NCBI RefSeq assembly: GCF_008831285.2
Contig: NC_045139.1
Coordinates: forward strand, 16,102,354-16,166,353
DNA length: 64,000 bases
Direction of reading: 5' to 3'
DNA from: Nymphaea colorata
Lineage: Eukaryota > Streptophyta > Magnoliopsida > Nymphaeales > Nymphaeaceae
In this document: one piece after another, positions 38,301 through 50,218 of the stretch
How the letters are laid out: the number at the start of each line of letters is the position of its first letter
Position numbering within the stretch: the stretch's first letter is position 1
Translations under genes and position numbers: made by a program
The notes under the pieces: model-generated
Database searches by the model: none
What the model saw: only the letters and a program-made list of their open reading frames with translations
Told to the model about the DNA's origin: nothing

Positions 38301-41300
38301 TGGGAAAGCTGTGGGAGAATTTCCCTGAAGCACAATTAATGGGTCTGCAGTATGGTGCGCCTTCAACATTTGAGCGTCTTTTGTCAGAGCCTCAACCTGA
38401 GGTCTGCTCTTCTCTTGTTCCCTGACTAAATTAATTATTCATTTCTCATGTTCCAGAAAAGCAATATGGTGAAGTAGATAATTTCTCTGCAGGTTAGAGC
38501 AGCAGCTGTTTTTGGACTGGGTACACTCTTGGATGTTGGATCTGACTCATTGAGAGATGGTCTAAGATGTGACGATGATTGTGACGATGACGAGAAAATC
38601 AAAACTGAATTGACTATTGTTCAGAGCCTTTTTGGTGTTGTTAATGATGGAAGTCCTCTTGTTAGGGCTGAGGTTTCAGTTGGTATGAATATTCCCTTAA
38701 CTCATGAGTGAGCTGGTGTTTCCATAAATGATTTAGAAGTAGGTGTGGTTGCCCATTGAAGTGTGTCCTCAAGCACCTGCTAATGGTAGTTTATAATTGT
38801 ATATGCTGTATAAACGTGTAGGTATCTATATGTGGATGTCACACGTTTTGTGAACCTTTTTATCATGAATTTATCTGTTTTTACATTTTTTAAATCGGTA
38901 GAGGAATTATATGTAGGTTGCACTCATTGTGAAGTTTCTTTGTTGAGAGGAATTGAACAATCAGAAGTTCTCTTATTTCCTGTTCCTACTTTCTTGCAGC
39001 TCTTGGAAGGTTTGCCTTTGGGCACAATAAGCATCTAAAGTCTATTGCTGCTGCATATTGGAAATGTCAGTCTAACTCTCTGCTGAGTGCATTGCCTTCA
39101 TTGGCAAATATACGGAGTCCCCCAACTGGCTATGCTGGGTCGTCTCAATTTTTGCATAGTGCAAGTGTTGTCTCTACACCAGTTGGTGCCGTTCTGAGGG
39201 TTGGTGGCGATAGCAGCGCTCTAGTTCGTGATGGAAGGTCTTCAGCCAGTAGCCCTCTTCCTGCTGCTGGGATTATGCATGGTTCTCCGTTGTCTGATGA
39301 TTCCTTTGAGCATTCTGAATCTGCTATTCTATTGAATGACGCCCCCAGCAATGGGATAATTAGCTCATCAAAGACGAAAACTGTGGATAATGCAGTGTAC
39401 TCACAGTTTGTCATGGCCGTCTATGCCCTAGCCAAAGATCCATCCCCTCGTATTGCTGGAATAGGTCGACGTATACTTTCTATGATTGGTATTGAACAAG
39501 TGCCTACAAATTCATTCCGGCCAAGTGGTGGAAACATTCAGCAGACATCCTCTCTTGCCAACTTCACTCGGTCATCTTCTTGGCTTGACATGAATGCTGG
39601 TAATTTTTAGTAATATGCATGTTTAATGCACTTTACATTGTAATACAGCTCCATGGGTATCTAGTTTTTGGTCAGGTTTAGATGCTTACGAGTGCCTTTT
39701 CTATATGTGAATACTGAACCAAGTTTAAGCTTGATTTTTTCATCAGGTCGCTTGCCAATGACGTTCAGAACTCCTCCAGTTAGTCCTCCTCGGCAAAGCT
39801 ATCTTGCTGGAATGCGAAGAGTCTGCTCCTTAGAGTTCAGACCAAACCAACTAAGTTCTGCAGACTCAGGGTTGGCTGATTCGCTTCGAGGGTCTGTTGG
39901 GAATTCTGGGGTTTCAGAATGTTCCGTGCTTCCACAATCAACTATCTATAACTGGAGCTCGGGCCATTTCTCAAGGCCCCTTCTTACCTCAGCAGATGAG
40001 AATGAAGAAGCTCTGTTGAGAAGAGAAGAGAAGGAGAGACTCGCATGGGATTGTATTGCTAAATGCCAACATTCTTGTGAGTCGCAGCGGTTATGCTCAA
40101 AAAGCATTCATATCTGTTCCTTTTTTAGTTTTTTAACAATTTCTCTGGAATTATGTTTCTTTATGTGTTAATTTTGTTTAATTTCTGAGTCGCAGCGGTT
40201 AGCAATCTTGGAAATCAAATTACCACTTGGGACATAAGGTCAGATACTGGCACAAAAGCAATGTTAATGCATCCATTCTCTCCTATAGTTATTGCTGCAG
40301 ATGAGAATGAATGTATCAGGTAATGGTTTATTTTGGCTAGCTCATCAGTTTGAGTTAAGATGTCCCTGAATATTGTTTTTTCATACCAGTCATTTGGGGT
40401 TGGGTATGACAGACATGGTTGTTTGATGGCAATTTTACTTCATTGCTTTCTGGACATTGCATGGAAAACTTTTTCTTCATTGACTGTCAGATAAACTGGA
40501 AAATGCTTCATTCCTTTTAACAGAAAAAGGATGTTGTTATACAAACCCTTCCTTCAGCAATGTTCTTGGTCTTCAACGGCACTTCTGTTTGTTGTGTTGC
40601 TGTGTCTGGATGTGATGGTTTCTGGAAGCCTTTTGACACATAATGATAGAATATGAAGCTGTGTTGGGCAGTTCTAACCGTTTCAAACACACAGCAGTGG
40701 TGCTGCTGCAAAATTTTCAAATCCGAGTATTATTGTTGTTTTGAACCCTTACCACCCTTTATGCCATAAAAGCTTGACAATCTCTTGAATGATTTTCTTG
40801 CTCAATGTTCTCTATGGATTCATTTTGACATAGTTAGCATTGTATTTTCAAATCTACCCAACAAATATCATGTTTCATCTACTCAGATCCCTTAAAGTTG
40901 TAATCTCATTGTCGGATCTCTCTCTCTTTCACACACGCACACACATACAGAGACGACAGTCATGGTGCTGCCATGGCAGGATGAAGTTTATCGTGAAAAG
41001 TTAGCTGCTCACATTCCTACTAATGGTGATTTGCGGTTTTTCAGGGTATGGAATCATGAGGACACTGTGCTGCTAAATACTTTTGACAACCACAATTTCC
41101 GTGAGAAGGGGGTTGCTAAGCTGTGTCTTGTAAATGAGTTGGATGACAGTTTGCTTCTTGTTGCTTCATGTAAGACCTGTTGCTGGCATGTTTAAGGTTG
41201 TAGTGGTTCAAATGAGCCACTTTTCTTTGATTGTTTTCCCTATAAAAATGAGCACTGCTTCATCATCAGGTGATGGTAATGTCCGTGTATGGAAAGATTA

Positions 41301-43175
41301 TACACAAAGTGGTAGACAGAAACTTGTGACAGCTTTCTCCTCTATTCAAGGTCATAGACCCGGTGCACGGGGTGTAAATGCTGTTGTTGATTGGCAGCAG
41401 CTTACTGGATATTTGGTAAATATCCTTACTCTATGTCTGCATTATGCATGTGTTTTTTCAATGTAAGATGTATGAACTTGCAAAGTGTCTTGCCCATGTT
41501 TCGGCATAACATGCACTGGTTCTGACCTAACATGCATTGATGCATTTTCAGTATGCAGCTGGGGAAATATCATCCATTATGGTTTGGGATCTGGACAAAG
41601 AACAACGTTCAAATTCAATTTACTCTCTGTCAGACAGTAGCATTTCTGCATTGGTCAGCTCAACTTTCCTTTCTCCATCTCTGTTTCATATTTCTATATA
41701 TCTGTGTCACTGAACTTTCCTTTCTCGGGCTCTGTTTCATGTTTCTGTATATTTGTCAGGATAGCAACTATTGGTCCATGTAAGATGGGCCTGCCTGCAG
41801 ATAAATAATAATTTTGAAGTGGATGTATCTCGGGAAAGCACTAAACATATATAGAATCTGACTATGTAAGATCATAGATATAAAGTCAAACGTAATTAAA
41901 CCAGTGAATAATAAGAATTGCTACTTTGGTTTTAGTAATTAGTAATCAATAACATGTGGCACAGTTTGTACGGTGAATTGAATGGACAACCCTAATTGTT
42001 CATGTTGTAAACTTGTAATACTATACGGCACATTAGAGTGAAACGGCAAACGAGCAAAGAAACGTAGAATATTCGTGCTGTCAACTTTGTATCTACTGTT
42101 TTCTTTATTATGTGAGGAGCTTGCAACTTAATTAAGATTTTTTTTTAAAAATATTCTGATTGCAATTTGATTTAGTTTCAAACTTAAGTTGTGGTTACTA
42201 TTGCACAGTCCGCTTCCCAAGTTTATGGAGGGCAATTAGCCGCAGGTTATGTGGATGGCCATGTCAGGTTATTTGATGTGCGAACACCTGAAAGGCAAGT
42301 GATTTCTTGTCTGGAGTTCATCTCCTTTGAAGTGTTATCTATTCTGAATAGGTTCAATTTTTTTTTACTTATTCTTTAATATTCTATTCTGTACTATTTA
42401 TACAAATTCTTACAACTTGCAGACACATTGGTACTATGAAGGCTCATTCACAAAGTGTTGAAAGAGTTGTTGGAATTAGTTTCCAACCTGGACTAGATCC
42501 TAATAAGGTAATGGGTAAACAAAGCCTCTAACGTATATTAGTTTTGCAGATGTTGAATAAAACAGCTTTGTTGAACCTAGAGGTAGATGCCGGTGAGGCT
42601 TATACAATTGTGGAAACTAAATTTCAAATGCATTTGTTTTTCTGAATTTTCAATTTCAGATTGAGTCCAGTTTGCTTCCATTCCGTTTGTTTGTTAACCC
42701 ATTTGTACTTTGCTTTGGCATTTTTTATTCATCACATGAAGTTCCGGACAATTCATCACATGAATATTTATTCAGCTTAATAAAGATGGCTTTTTTGCTC
42801 TTCATTTCACTTGTCTTGCTGCAGATTGTGAGTGCATCTCAAGCTGGGGATATTCAGTTCATGGACATAAGAAGGCACACAACTGCTTATCTTACCATTG
42901 AAGCTCATAGGAGATCTTTGACAGCCTTGGCTGTTCATCGTCATGCCCCAGTAATTGCCAGTGGTTCTGCCAAGCAAATAATAAAAGTTTTTAGTCTTGA
43001 AGGCGAACAGCTGAGTGTGATACGCTACTATCCTTCTTTCATGGCTCAGAAGATAGGTCCTGTGAGTTGCCTCAGCTTCCATCCCTACAGGGTGCTTCTT
43101 GCTGCAGGTACCGGCAGTGGCCCAACCGATTCCTGCATCTCTATTTATGCTGATGAGAACTCACCAGCAAGATGA
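24652..43175 (+). CDS. RAPTOR1: RAPTOR, regulatory-associated protein of TOR
   Basis: Scaffold subunit of TOR complex 1 that presents substrates such as S6 kinase to TOR. Twenty-three coding exons: 24652-24990, 26704-26806, 27018-27100, 27177-27335, 27420-27536, 28826-28986, 33753-33907, 34004-34148, 34235-34313, 34407-34508, 37382-37465, 37578-37688, 38048-38401, 38493-38682, 39000-39599, 39747-40076, 40196-40319, 41045-41169, 41270-41415, 41552-41653, 42209-42294, 42423-42507, 42825-43175. The frame stays open, giving 1376 residues (Arabidopsis RAPTOR1 is about 1344). Residues about 114-270 form the Raptor N-terminal caspase-like domain with HYNGHG and VFDCSAAG. A helical HEAT-like middle follows, then WD40 repeats from about 1050 to the end. 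The N-terminus MALGD and the motif SLAYLPQT match plant RAPTOR. Intron 6 (28987-33752) and intron 10 (34509-37381) are enlarged by repeats. Intron 21 starts with GC. Confidence 0.96.
26041..26400 (-). repeat. AT-rich interspersed repeat, copy A (RAPTOR intron 1)
   Basis: Poly-A/T-rich stretch. Its reverse complement shares the ordered motifs CTCGAG/GAAAATCT/GACAA and long A-rich runs with 51770-52010 and 55300-55510. It looks like a decayed non-autonomous element, without clear ends. Confidence 0.4.
29163..29182. repeat. Short (TC)n tract
   Basis: About ten TC units inside RAPTOR intron 6. Confidence 0.8.
29858..30642. repeat. Tandem duplication of ~411 bp in RAPTOR intron 6
   Basis: The segment starting AGGAAATATATTATCAG at 29858 recurs at 30269 and continues in parallel to about 30642. 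The copies differ by point changes, a (TA)n expansion near 30383 in the second copy, and small gaps. A third, poorer match follows at about 30656-30800 (ATGCATGCCAGGCAG). No coding potential was seen. Confidence 0.85.
31775..32531. mobile_element. hAT-like MITE 1 with 8-bp target duplication (RAPTOR intron 6)
   Basis: Element 31783-32523 (741 bp). Left end TAGTGTTATCTGTATCG; the right end, read in reverse complement, is CAATGTTGTAAAAGGCG. The flanks CGTGGAAG (31775-31782) and CATGGAAG (32524-32531) match at 7 of 8 bases. Subterminal DNA is packed with TATCGTACGATA-like palindromes (31797-31935 and 32440-32510). No transposase ORF. CA(G/A)TG ends with 8-bp duplications are typical of hAT elements; the superfamily is inferred. 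Confidence 0.75.
35294..35325. repeat. (TA)n microsatellite
   Basis: About 16 TA units in RAPTOR intron 10. Confidence 0.85.
35919..35982. repeat. Tandem pair of 32-bp repeats
   Basis: Two adjacent 32-bp units starting AATTGTGAGAAAGCTTG, differing at one base (CCAGAGCT against CTAGAGCT), in RAPTOR intron 10. Confidence 0.88.
41662..41760. repeat. Tandem pair of ~51-bp repeats
   Basis: The AACTTTCCTTTCTC unit starts at 41662 and again at 41713, in RAPTOR intron 20. The copies differ by several point changes. Confidence 0.75.
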
Positions 43176-45615
43176 ACATGAAACAATTCCATCTGTTAAG
43201 ACACATAAAATCATTCTTGCGCTACTGACATTGCGAGAAGCACTGGTTCAGTGGGCAACACCACCGTCATCCCTGCTCCATTCCTCCAGTTTCTTTCCGT
43301 TCATATTAAGCACGGGTGCTGTCATTATATGCAATCTGCAACATATTCATTAGGCCTCTCAGGTGTCATGTTCTGCAGGGTTTGGGCATCCAAACTGGAG
43401 GCTTTGCAAATAATCCGGTACATAGGTGAAGGATGTAAATATTTGCCGTCATTTTTTCTCTCTACCTGGTTCACATCAGGAGCATGCTTGGGTTCGTCTT
43501 AAAATAATTAATGGGGCTAGCAAAAATCTCCTTGAGCAGCAGCTGAAAGGAGTTTACTGCTAGAGCATTTCAAGATGCGGTTTAAAGTTGAAACCTGCTG
43601 CCTGGTCTCCTTGTAATATCTTTACTGTAACCGGGTATAGTTGATGTTTATGCAAGATGGTGCTGAATGATTAGATCTCTTCTTTCAGTGCTGCTGAAAA
43701 GTGGCTGATTTATTCAATTCCTATTTTCTACATTCTCTGGATTTTGGTATTTGCCGACTCATCTGGAGTAACAGATTCTTCTCCAAGCCTGCCTGCCTTC
43801 GGTGCTTCTATGGGCTATCGATCTTGATCTTTAATGCTAGCCCAGTTGGTAAGGACTGCAACTGTTGCGGCAAGATGACATACCTGCAGGGGAGCATAGG
43901 TAGAAATTGCCAGGAGCTTACAACCAGGGCAATGGTGATTTAGCCGCAAAAGACCAGAAGGATGCCTGCTTTCCTGGAGCTTGTTTCTTGCTCAATTTGT
44001 AAAGTATACGCTTCACATTCCTTGTAAATGGTACACCTTTAAATGTTATATATTTATTGCGATTGTGATTGCCATGTATTCTTCACCTCTCTCTCTCTCT
44101 CTCTTCTCTCTCTCTCGTGCACGCTTGTGGACGTCATGAAAATCCTTTGACCGCACCCGACGGCTTCTGGTAAAAGACCTTGTTTTATCTCTGCTTTGGT
44201 CACGTTGTCTTCACGCGAGCGTCTGAGACCAAGAATCCATATGCGCAGCAGGAAGGCAAAAGAGAAGCATGCTCCTAAGCGTCACCATGGAGGCCTCGAA
44301 ATATCCAGGACCAAATTTCAAACTAGGAGTCCGAGTCCAAAGCCGTGTCACAATATTTAAACCCAGGTCTCGAATTCTGTACCCTCGATCTCAAACTCTA
44401 CCGCTCGGAACTTTTAGGGGAACCTATGTTTACTCGGCCCAAATAAGATTGATAGGCAGACCATTACTTTTAATATGATACTTATCCGCCTTTGCCCAAC
44501 GCGGGCTGTTCCAAATTATAGGGTGTTGACACCCTTAAACGTCATTATGGTGGCCGATGTGTTTCAGGACGGTTGAAAATTGGGTTGACAAGAAACCCCT
44601 TCAAAAAAAAGGGTACAATGGCCTCAACGGCTACACTGTAGCTGGTGTTAGGACTTGTGAAGAGCTAAAGCTGGTTATATACGTCACTTTTGTGCGTCAT
44701 TTTAACTCATGATTAATACAAAAAAAAAACTTTTTATAAAGATAAAAACAAAAACTGCAAATACAAGATAAAATTTATGAGTTCGTATGTGCATAACTAA
44801 TATATATCTCTTTAAGCATTAAAAAAATGTTGTTATTTTTTTTGTTTTGCTTATAGCGTTATCTTATTATCTCATAAATATTATTTCATACTTATGTTTA
44901 GTCTTATCTCATGCATTCATTCGTTATCTTATTATCTCATAAAATTTTTGTTATTTCATAAATATTATTTCATATTTATGTTTGACAGTATCTCATACAT
45001 TTATCCGTCTATTATCTCATAAATCTTTTGTTATTTCATCAATATTATCTCATATTTATTTGTAAATTTCATGCATATTAGTTGTCTCACACATAAGTAT
45101 ATACATATTTTTACATAAAAGTAAATATATGTGAGGGTGGCGTACGTACCAAAAAAAAGGAAAATAATATAAATAAATAAGCATACCCTTGTCCTCTAGA
45201 TTATTCGTATAAAGAGTCACTTTTATCTTGTCACCCAAATATTCAAAGTAGGTCTCAAAGATCGGATAAAAAACCTTATCGCTTCAAAACCTGGTTTAAA
45301 AGTTTTTTGTTTTTAGGATATCAGCCAAACGCAGCCTTCTTAATTTTGTTATCATTATTGTTTTATTAATTAAATCTCAAACTATTTGTTTCCCTTTAAA
45401 CGTTCCAACAGAAGAAGCAAAGCGGACCACCTGGATTCAGAGTGAACCTGTCGCCAAAACCGATATACAGGCGGTCGGGGTGCGGGTCCTCAGTAATCCC
45501 CGATCTGTTTAAAGGTCGGGAGTGGGGAATTTGCGCGCACTGCCGGTTATTGTTAAGCGTTGCAGGAGGCTGGTCGCTTTTCGCTTTTCCCTCCTAAGTA
45601 GCAGCTGCGACGGCG
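43176..45615. other. Intergenic region between RAPTOR and HAKAI
   Basis: Contains the likely RAPTOR 3' UTR (first few hundred bases), a (CT)n tract at about 44087-44116, and an AT-rich minisatellite at 44863-45075. The last ~200 bp before 45616 probably holds the HAKAI promoter and leader. No gene seen. Confidence 0.6.
44863..45075. repeat. Degenerate AT-rich minisatellite
   Basis: About three imperfect units of some 70-90 bp built from TTATCTCATAAAT, TATTTCATATTTATG and ATCTCATACATTTATC in the same order. The units vary by insertion of a TTTTGTTATTTCAT segment. Confidence 0.65.
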
Positions 45616-48600
45616 ATGCTTCAAATTCGGCTGAGCAAAGGGCCGCCCGGTGGTCCGGCCCCTTCTGAAGGCGGGGGGAGTGGATCAACAGGGAAGTCGC
45701 TTCCACCGCCTCCGGAGAGCGGCGTGACTGTGGCCTGCCCAGATCACCTGGTGCTCGCCGATCTCCCGGTTGCCAAGAGCCTCGGCAACCCATCCACTTC
45801 TGCCCAAGTGAAGACCGTCGGCAGGAGATCCAGGCGCCAACTAGGAGAGCGCGTCCATTTCTGCGTTCGCTGCGATTTCCCGATCGCCATTTACGGCCGC
45901 CTGGTTCCAATCTTAAAGCCCTCTTTATGGAGTCCTATTGTCTCTCTCTTTTGTCTCATTATTTGTCTCCTTTGTAGTTTTACATTTTTTTTTGTTTGGT
46001 TCTCAGTCCATTTCCTCCTTTTGCTATTTGTTTGGGTTCTTCACCCTCTTTTGGCATAGAAGTCTTTTCATTCCCTTGAAATACAGGACTTAATTTTGGG
46101 TTTTATGTTTATCGTGTCTTGTTTTCCTCACCGGTTTAGTTGGAGATTCGTAACTTATTATTGCCGTCTTCTAGGAAAGTTTTTGGTTGATGGAGTGCTG
46201 GTGTTGGAACAGAGGAATTTATCTTGATGTTACGCACCGATCTGTGGGCGCGAGTAACTTGTTCTGGCGAACGGGGTTTCGCAACGAGGGACTTGGTTCA
46301 TTGCTTTTATTTGTTCTTCCTGTTAATTTTCTCGGTAGGGCGGTGGGACAGAAGCACAACTTCGAAGTAGCGCTTGGGTTAGGTTGCTTAAACTAAAATG
46401 TCACGTATCTTGTAGAATCAAGCGCATGTCAGTGTTTTGGAGGAGCTGGTGGTCCCAACCGGTTGATTTGATAACTATTTTTCCTTTTTAGTCAAATTTA
46501 GATTTATCCATAATGGAATACATGTACTTCATGGTGATATTACATGGAAATACTATGTTGCGACTTTGGACAGATGTCCAGTGAGATTCATGTTTTTGTT
46601 GGTTCATGTAAATGTGTCCTATCTGATTTCCACTACCTCATGAAACTATGTAACATAAGTAAGCCCCAGACAATGTAGTAGCTAGTATTCTTCAAAAAGG
46701 TTGGAAGAACAAGAGCAAAGAATTAGACATGCTAGATTTCTGCCTCAAGTTTTCCCAGGCTTTGAAAATGAAGGTAGCCCCATCTTCACCGTCAAAATCA
46801 ATCCCTTACTACAATAGCTGCCTTTAACACCACTTCCTTTTACAATTGCCAACTTTGCAATTAGTTCCAAGACCACCTAGTTTACTGCCGCTTACAAGAT
46901 CTGGAAAGAGGTTTAATGCTTATGACTAGGCAATGAGGCTAATTGTTCGTGATATGCTCAGGATTTACTTGAACCATTTTTTCACTAGTTTGTCTTTTAG
47001 TTTTGAATTTTTACTAATTTTGACATATGTAGGCACCTGTAATATGTTACAATATTTTTTTTTAATTTTTCCTATCTCTACAGTAGTTAAATTTCTTCTA
47101 GGTAATTACAATGGCCTGACACAAATCTTCTTGTGCCAAGTATTTAGCCTAGTCTACATCTGGGCAGCTTGAATTGTTATTGGTGTTGTATCAAGCTATT
47201 GTTCTCCTTTGGCAACCTTTTATTCGTAGTGTAGTATATGAAGTCTCTGTGAGATTGGAAAAAAACTAAATAAGCAATGTCCATAATCTGTATCTGTTGG
47301 CTTATTTGACATTTATCCTCTAACCTTATGCCAAGGAAATGATGTGCAAATACCAAAATATTAGTAATGGAGTTCATATGCAAAAGTGCTTCCAGCTTTA
47401 TCTTTCAATTCATTAAGTTTTTTCAGTTACCATCTTTATGAAGCATAAATATTTGCATTTCTGTTTTGTATGATGAAGAATAATGAATGATCTGCTGTGT
47501 GAACTCAATGAGTATAACAAAATCCATGGCATAAAATAGGAATTTCTTCAATGTCAGTGCTTGATGCTCAAACATTTGCCTGATGCATTCCCTCCACCAG
47601 TGATTATCCTCAAAAAAGCAAGGTAATTCGCATTCTTGAGGTGGTTACTGGCTGGCATGACATTTTTTTTTGGGGTAATCTGGCCCAAAGGTTGACTACC
47701 ACCACATCGAGTGGGCTGTTGCTAAGTTACATCCTTCCTTTCTTCCCATAAGTAGAACAGTGGAATGCTAAGGGAAGAATTGGAAAACATGAAGCAATTA
47801 TTCTTGGACTTGATCCTGACTTTTGGAGAAAAACAACTTCATGTTTCAACACATGGTTCCATCTCCATGCATACTTTTTTCCTAGAAAACAATCATGCTT
47901 TCAGGAAGTACCGATATTGTCCTATTTAATGGAGAAATCTTGTTTGGACTGCCATGTTTTACATTAGTAAAGAAAGAATCCAACTTGGAATTGTTGAAAT
48001 AGGAAAGTTAATACAAAAAAGTAGAGAATGTAGAACAAAGTTCAGACAACACAACAGCTAATTCTTTTGCATCTGCTATTGAGCGTGTCTAAGCAGTGAG
48101 AACACCGAGAACTGCATGTCTTTTTCATTTTTATTTAAAATCATCTGATCAAATCAGTTCGTTCTTTTCTGCACAAAAGGTGTTATTGTTTTGCATTTCT
48201 GAAGGTATATTAGCTGCATATCATTTTTTATTTTTGCTTTAAAGTCATCTCCTTGTAGGAGAGATATGAATATGCATCCACATGCGTGTGAATTGACATT
48301 ACAAACTGCTATACCTGTCAATTTCATAATCCATGTTTTCATGCAATTGATGCTATTGGAGAGAGGTTCATACAGTTCTTCTAGTTACGCTATCTTATTC
48401 TTACCTGTTGCTATTTATTCCTTGTGTGCTCTTTTCGTTGAAGTCCATTGTGGTTAATTGATTCTTTCATGTAACACATATCATGTAGGCTCTAATTGCT
48501 AAAAGGTAGTTATGTCTAATTGATTGTCATGCCTGTGGAAGTTCTTGTTCTCAAACATTGCCCAAGAATTGTAATACAAGAGTTTCAAATGATAAGAGTG

Positions 48601-50143
48601 TCTACTTGACTTCTACAAGTTATATTTTTGCTTGTTGACTAAGCGATCTGCTGAAGCTGTGTTTGTTCATGTTGATCTTGTGTCCTTACAGAGCCCTTGC
48701 GAGCATGCTTTCTGCTTGGTTTGTGCGAGGAGTGATTCCAGCTGCTATCTGTAAGACTCTTTTCTCTACTTTTCCGGAAAGTTCTAGATTGATTAATTCT
48801 CTGTAGTTTTACTCTTCTGACTGGCGCCTTTAAGCTTTATGAGGTATGCAAACTCTTGGTGGCTATTATATTTTGCAAATTTTACTTTGGTTTTCATCCC
48901 TGGTGAAGTTTTGAGGTTGATCTTCCGTTCAAGTATTTGAGAACATGTTTGTGCAAGCGAATGCATGCACTTAAAACAAACATTTGCATGTTTAAAGTAT
49001 AACCTTATTTCTGCTATACTACTGTTATAGGCTTCTTTATGCTTTCCTGCTTCTGGTCTTGTTCAAGTGCATAAACGTGAGCTTTATCAACAAGCCGCAA
49101 GCTGCTGTTGAGTTTTGAAAGGTTTCCAAGACAATGGCTTATTGGTTCGCTTAAATCCTAGAGGTCATTATACATATGGTCTACATATAAAATGCAGCAG
49201 GTTTTGAAACATCTGATTTTCAGAGGATGGTTGACTTTCCAAATTCTGTCACGGACAATATTAAGAACTGAAAAGTATACCTTTTTAACCAAGCCTGAGT
49301 GAGCTGGACTAAGCTTGTCTTAATGAGCAGTTTGGCCCAAAATGAGCCTGGCTTGTAAGGACCAGGTTCACTTTTTGGTTAGTGTAGCAGTCCTACTTCA
49401 TTTGGATAGAAGTTTACTCAATTCCTTATGTTTATTGTGGATAACCTTTATTTTATAATCATATTGTGTGACTTTTGGTTTCTTAAGGTTTGTTCTGGCA
49501 AAGTGTACTTGTTGCTGTCATTGTTGGATAGTCTCAAAAAGTTGCTCTTTGAACTGTATTAGGAATATCCATATCCCGGGTCTTTGTTGGAAAGTCTTAG
49601 AAGGTTTCAGTTTTATTTGTATTAGGAGCATCCTTGTCTGCAGGTTAACATGTGAAAAGGATTTGGAGTTCTCATCTTATAAATGTTTTCAATCTCTATT
49701 AGCAGCAAGGAGACTTAGTTGCATGTCTAGAGGCAGTGTTGTACGTATCGTACGATACGGGGCATATCGTACAATATGTATCGTACCGTTTAGGTTTTAC
49801 GCTACGATACACCCCCCGTATCGTAAATGGGGGGTGTATCGTCCTTGTATTGCACGTATTGTGCGATACAGGGCCCGTATCGTACAATACGGTGCGATAT
49901 GCCCTGTATCGTACGATACGGGCGGTTTTTCATATTTAATATTGAAAGTGATTAATACGCCTCAGAACCTTCATTTTGGGCAAGGAAAGTGGGCTTGCTT
50001 GGCAGCTAGAGGGGTTCGACACCCTGTTTTCCAACCGACCAGGGAGGGATAGAGTGATTGAAAAGAAAACTAGGAACCCCTCCGCCCGATCGAAGGCTTG
50101 TGGGAGGGAAAGCAAAGGTTGAACGAGGGTTTCTTCCGACCAC

Positions 50144-50218
<75 letters not shown>

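Noticed and set aside
40962-41195. A 77-codon frame running from intron into RAPTOR exon 18
   Set aside because: The upstream part is intron read-through. Protein homology and the TTTTTCAG acceptor put the exon start at 41045.
45616-45903. Continuing HAKAI exon 1 past 45903
   Set aside because: The frame runs on into hydrophobic low-complexity sequence and lacks the remaining RING cysteines. Splicing at CTG|GTTCCA to 48692 restores the RING finger.
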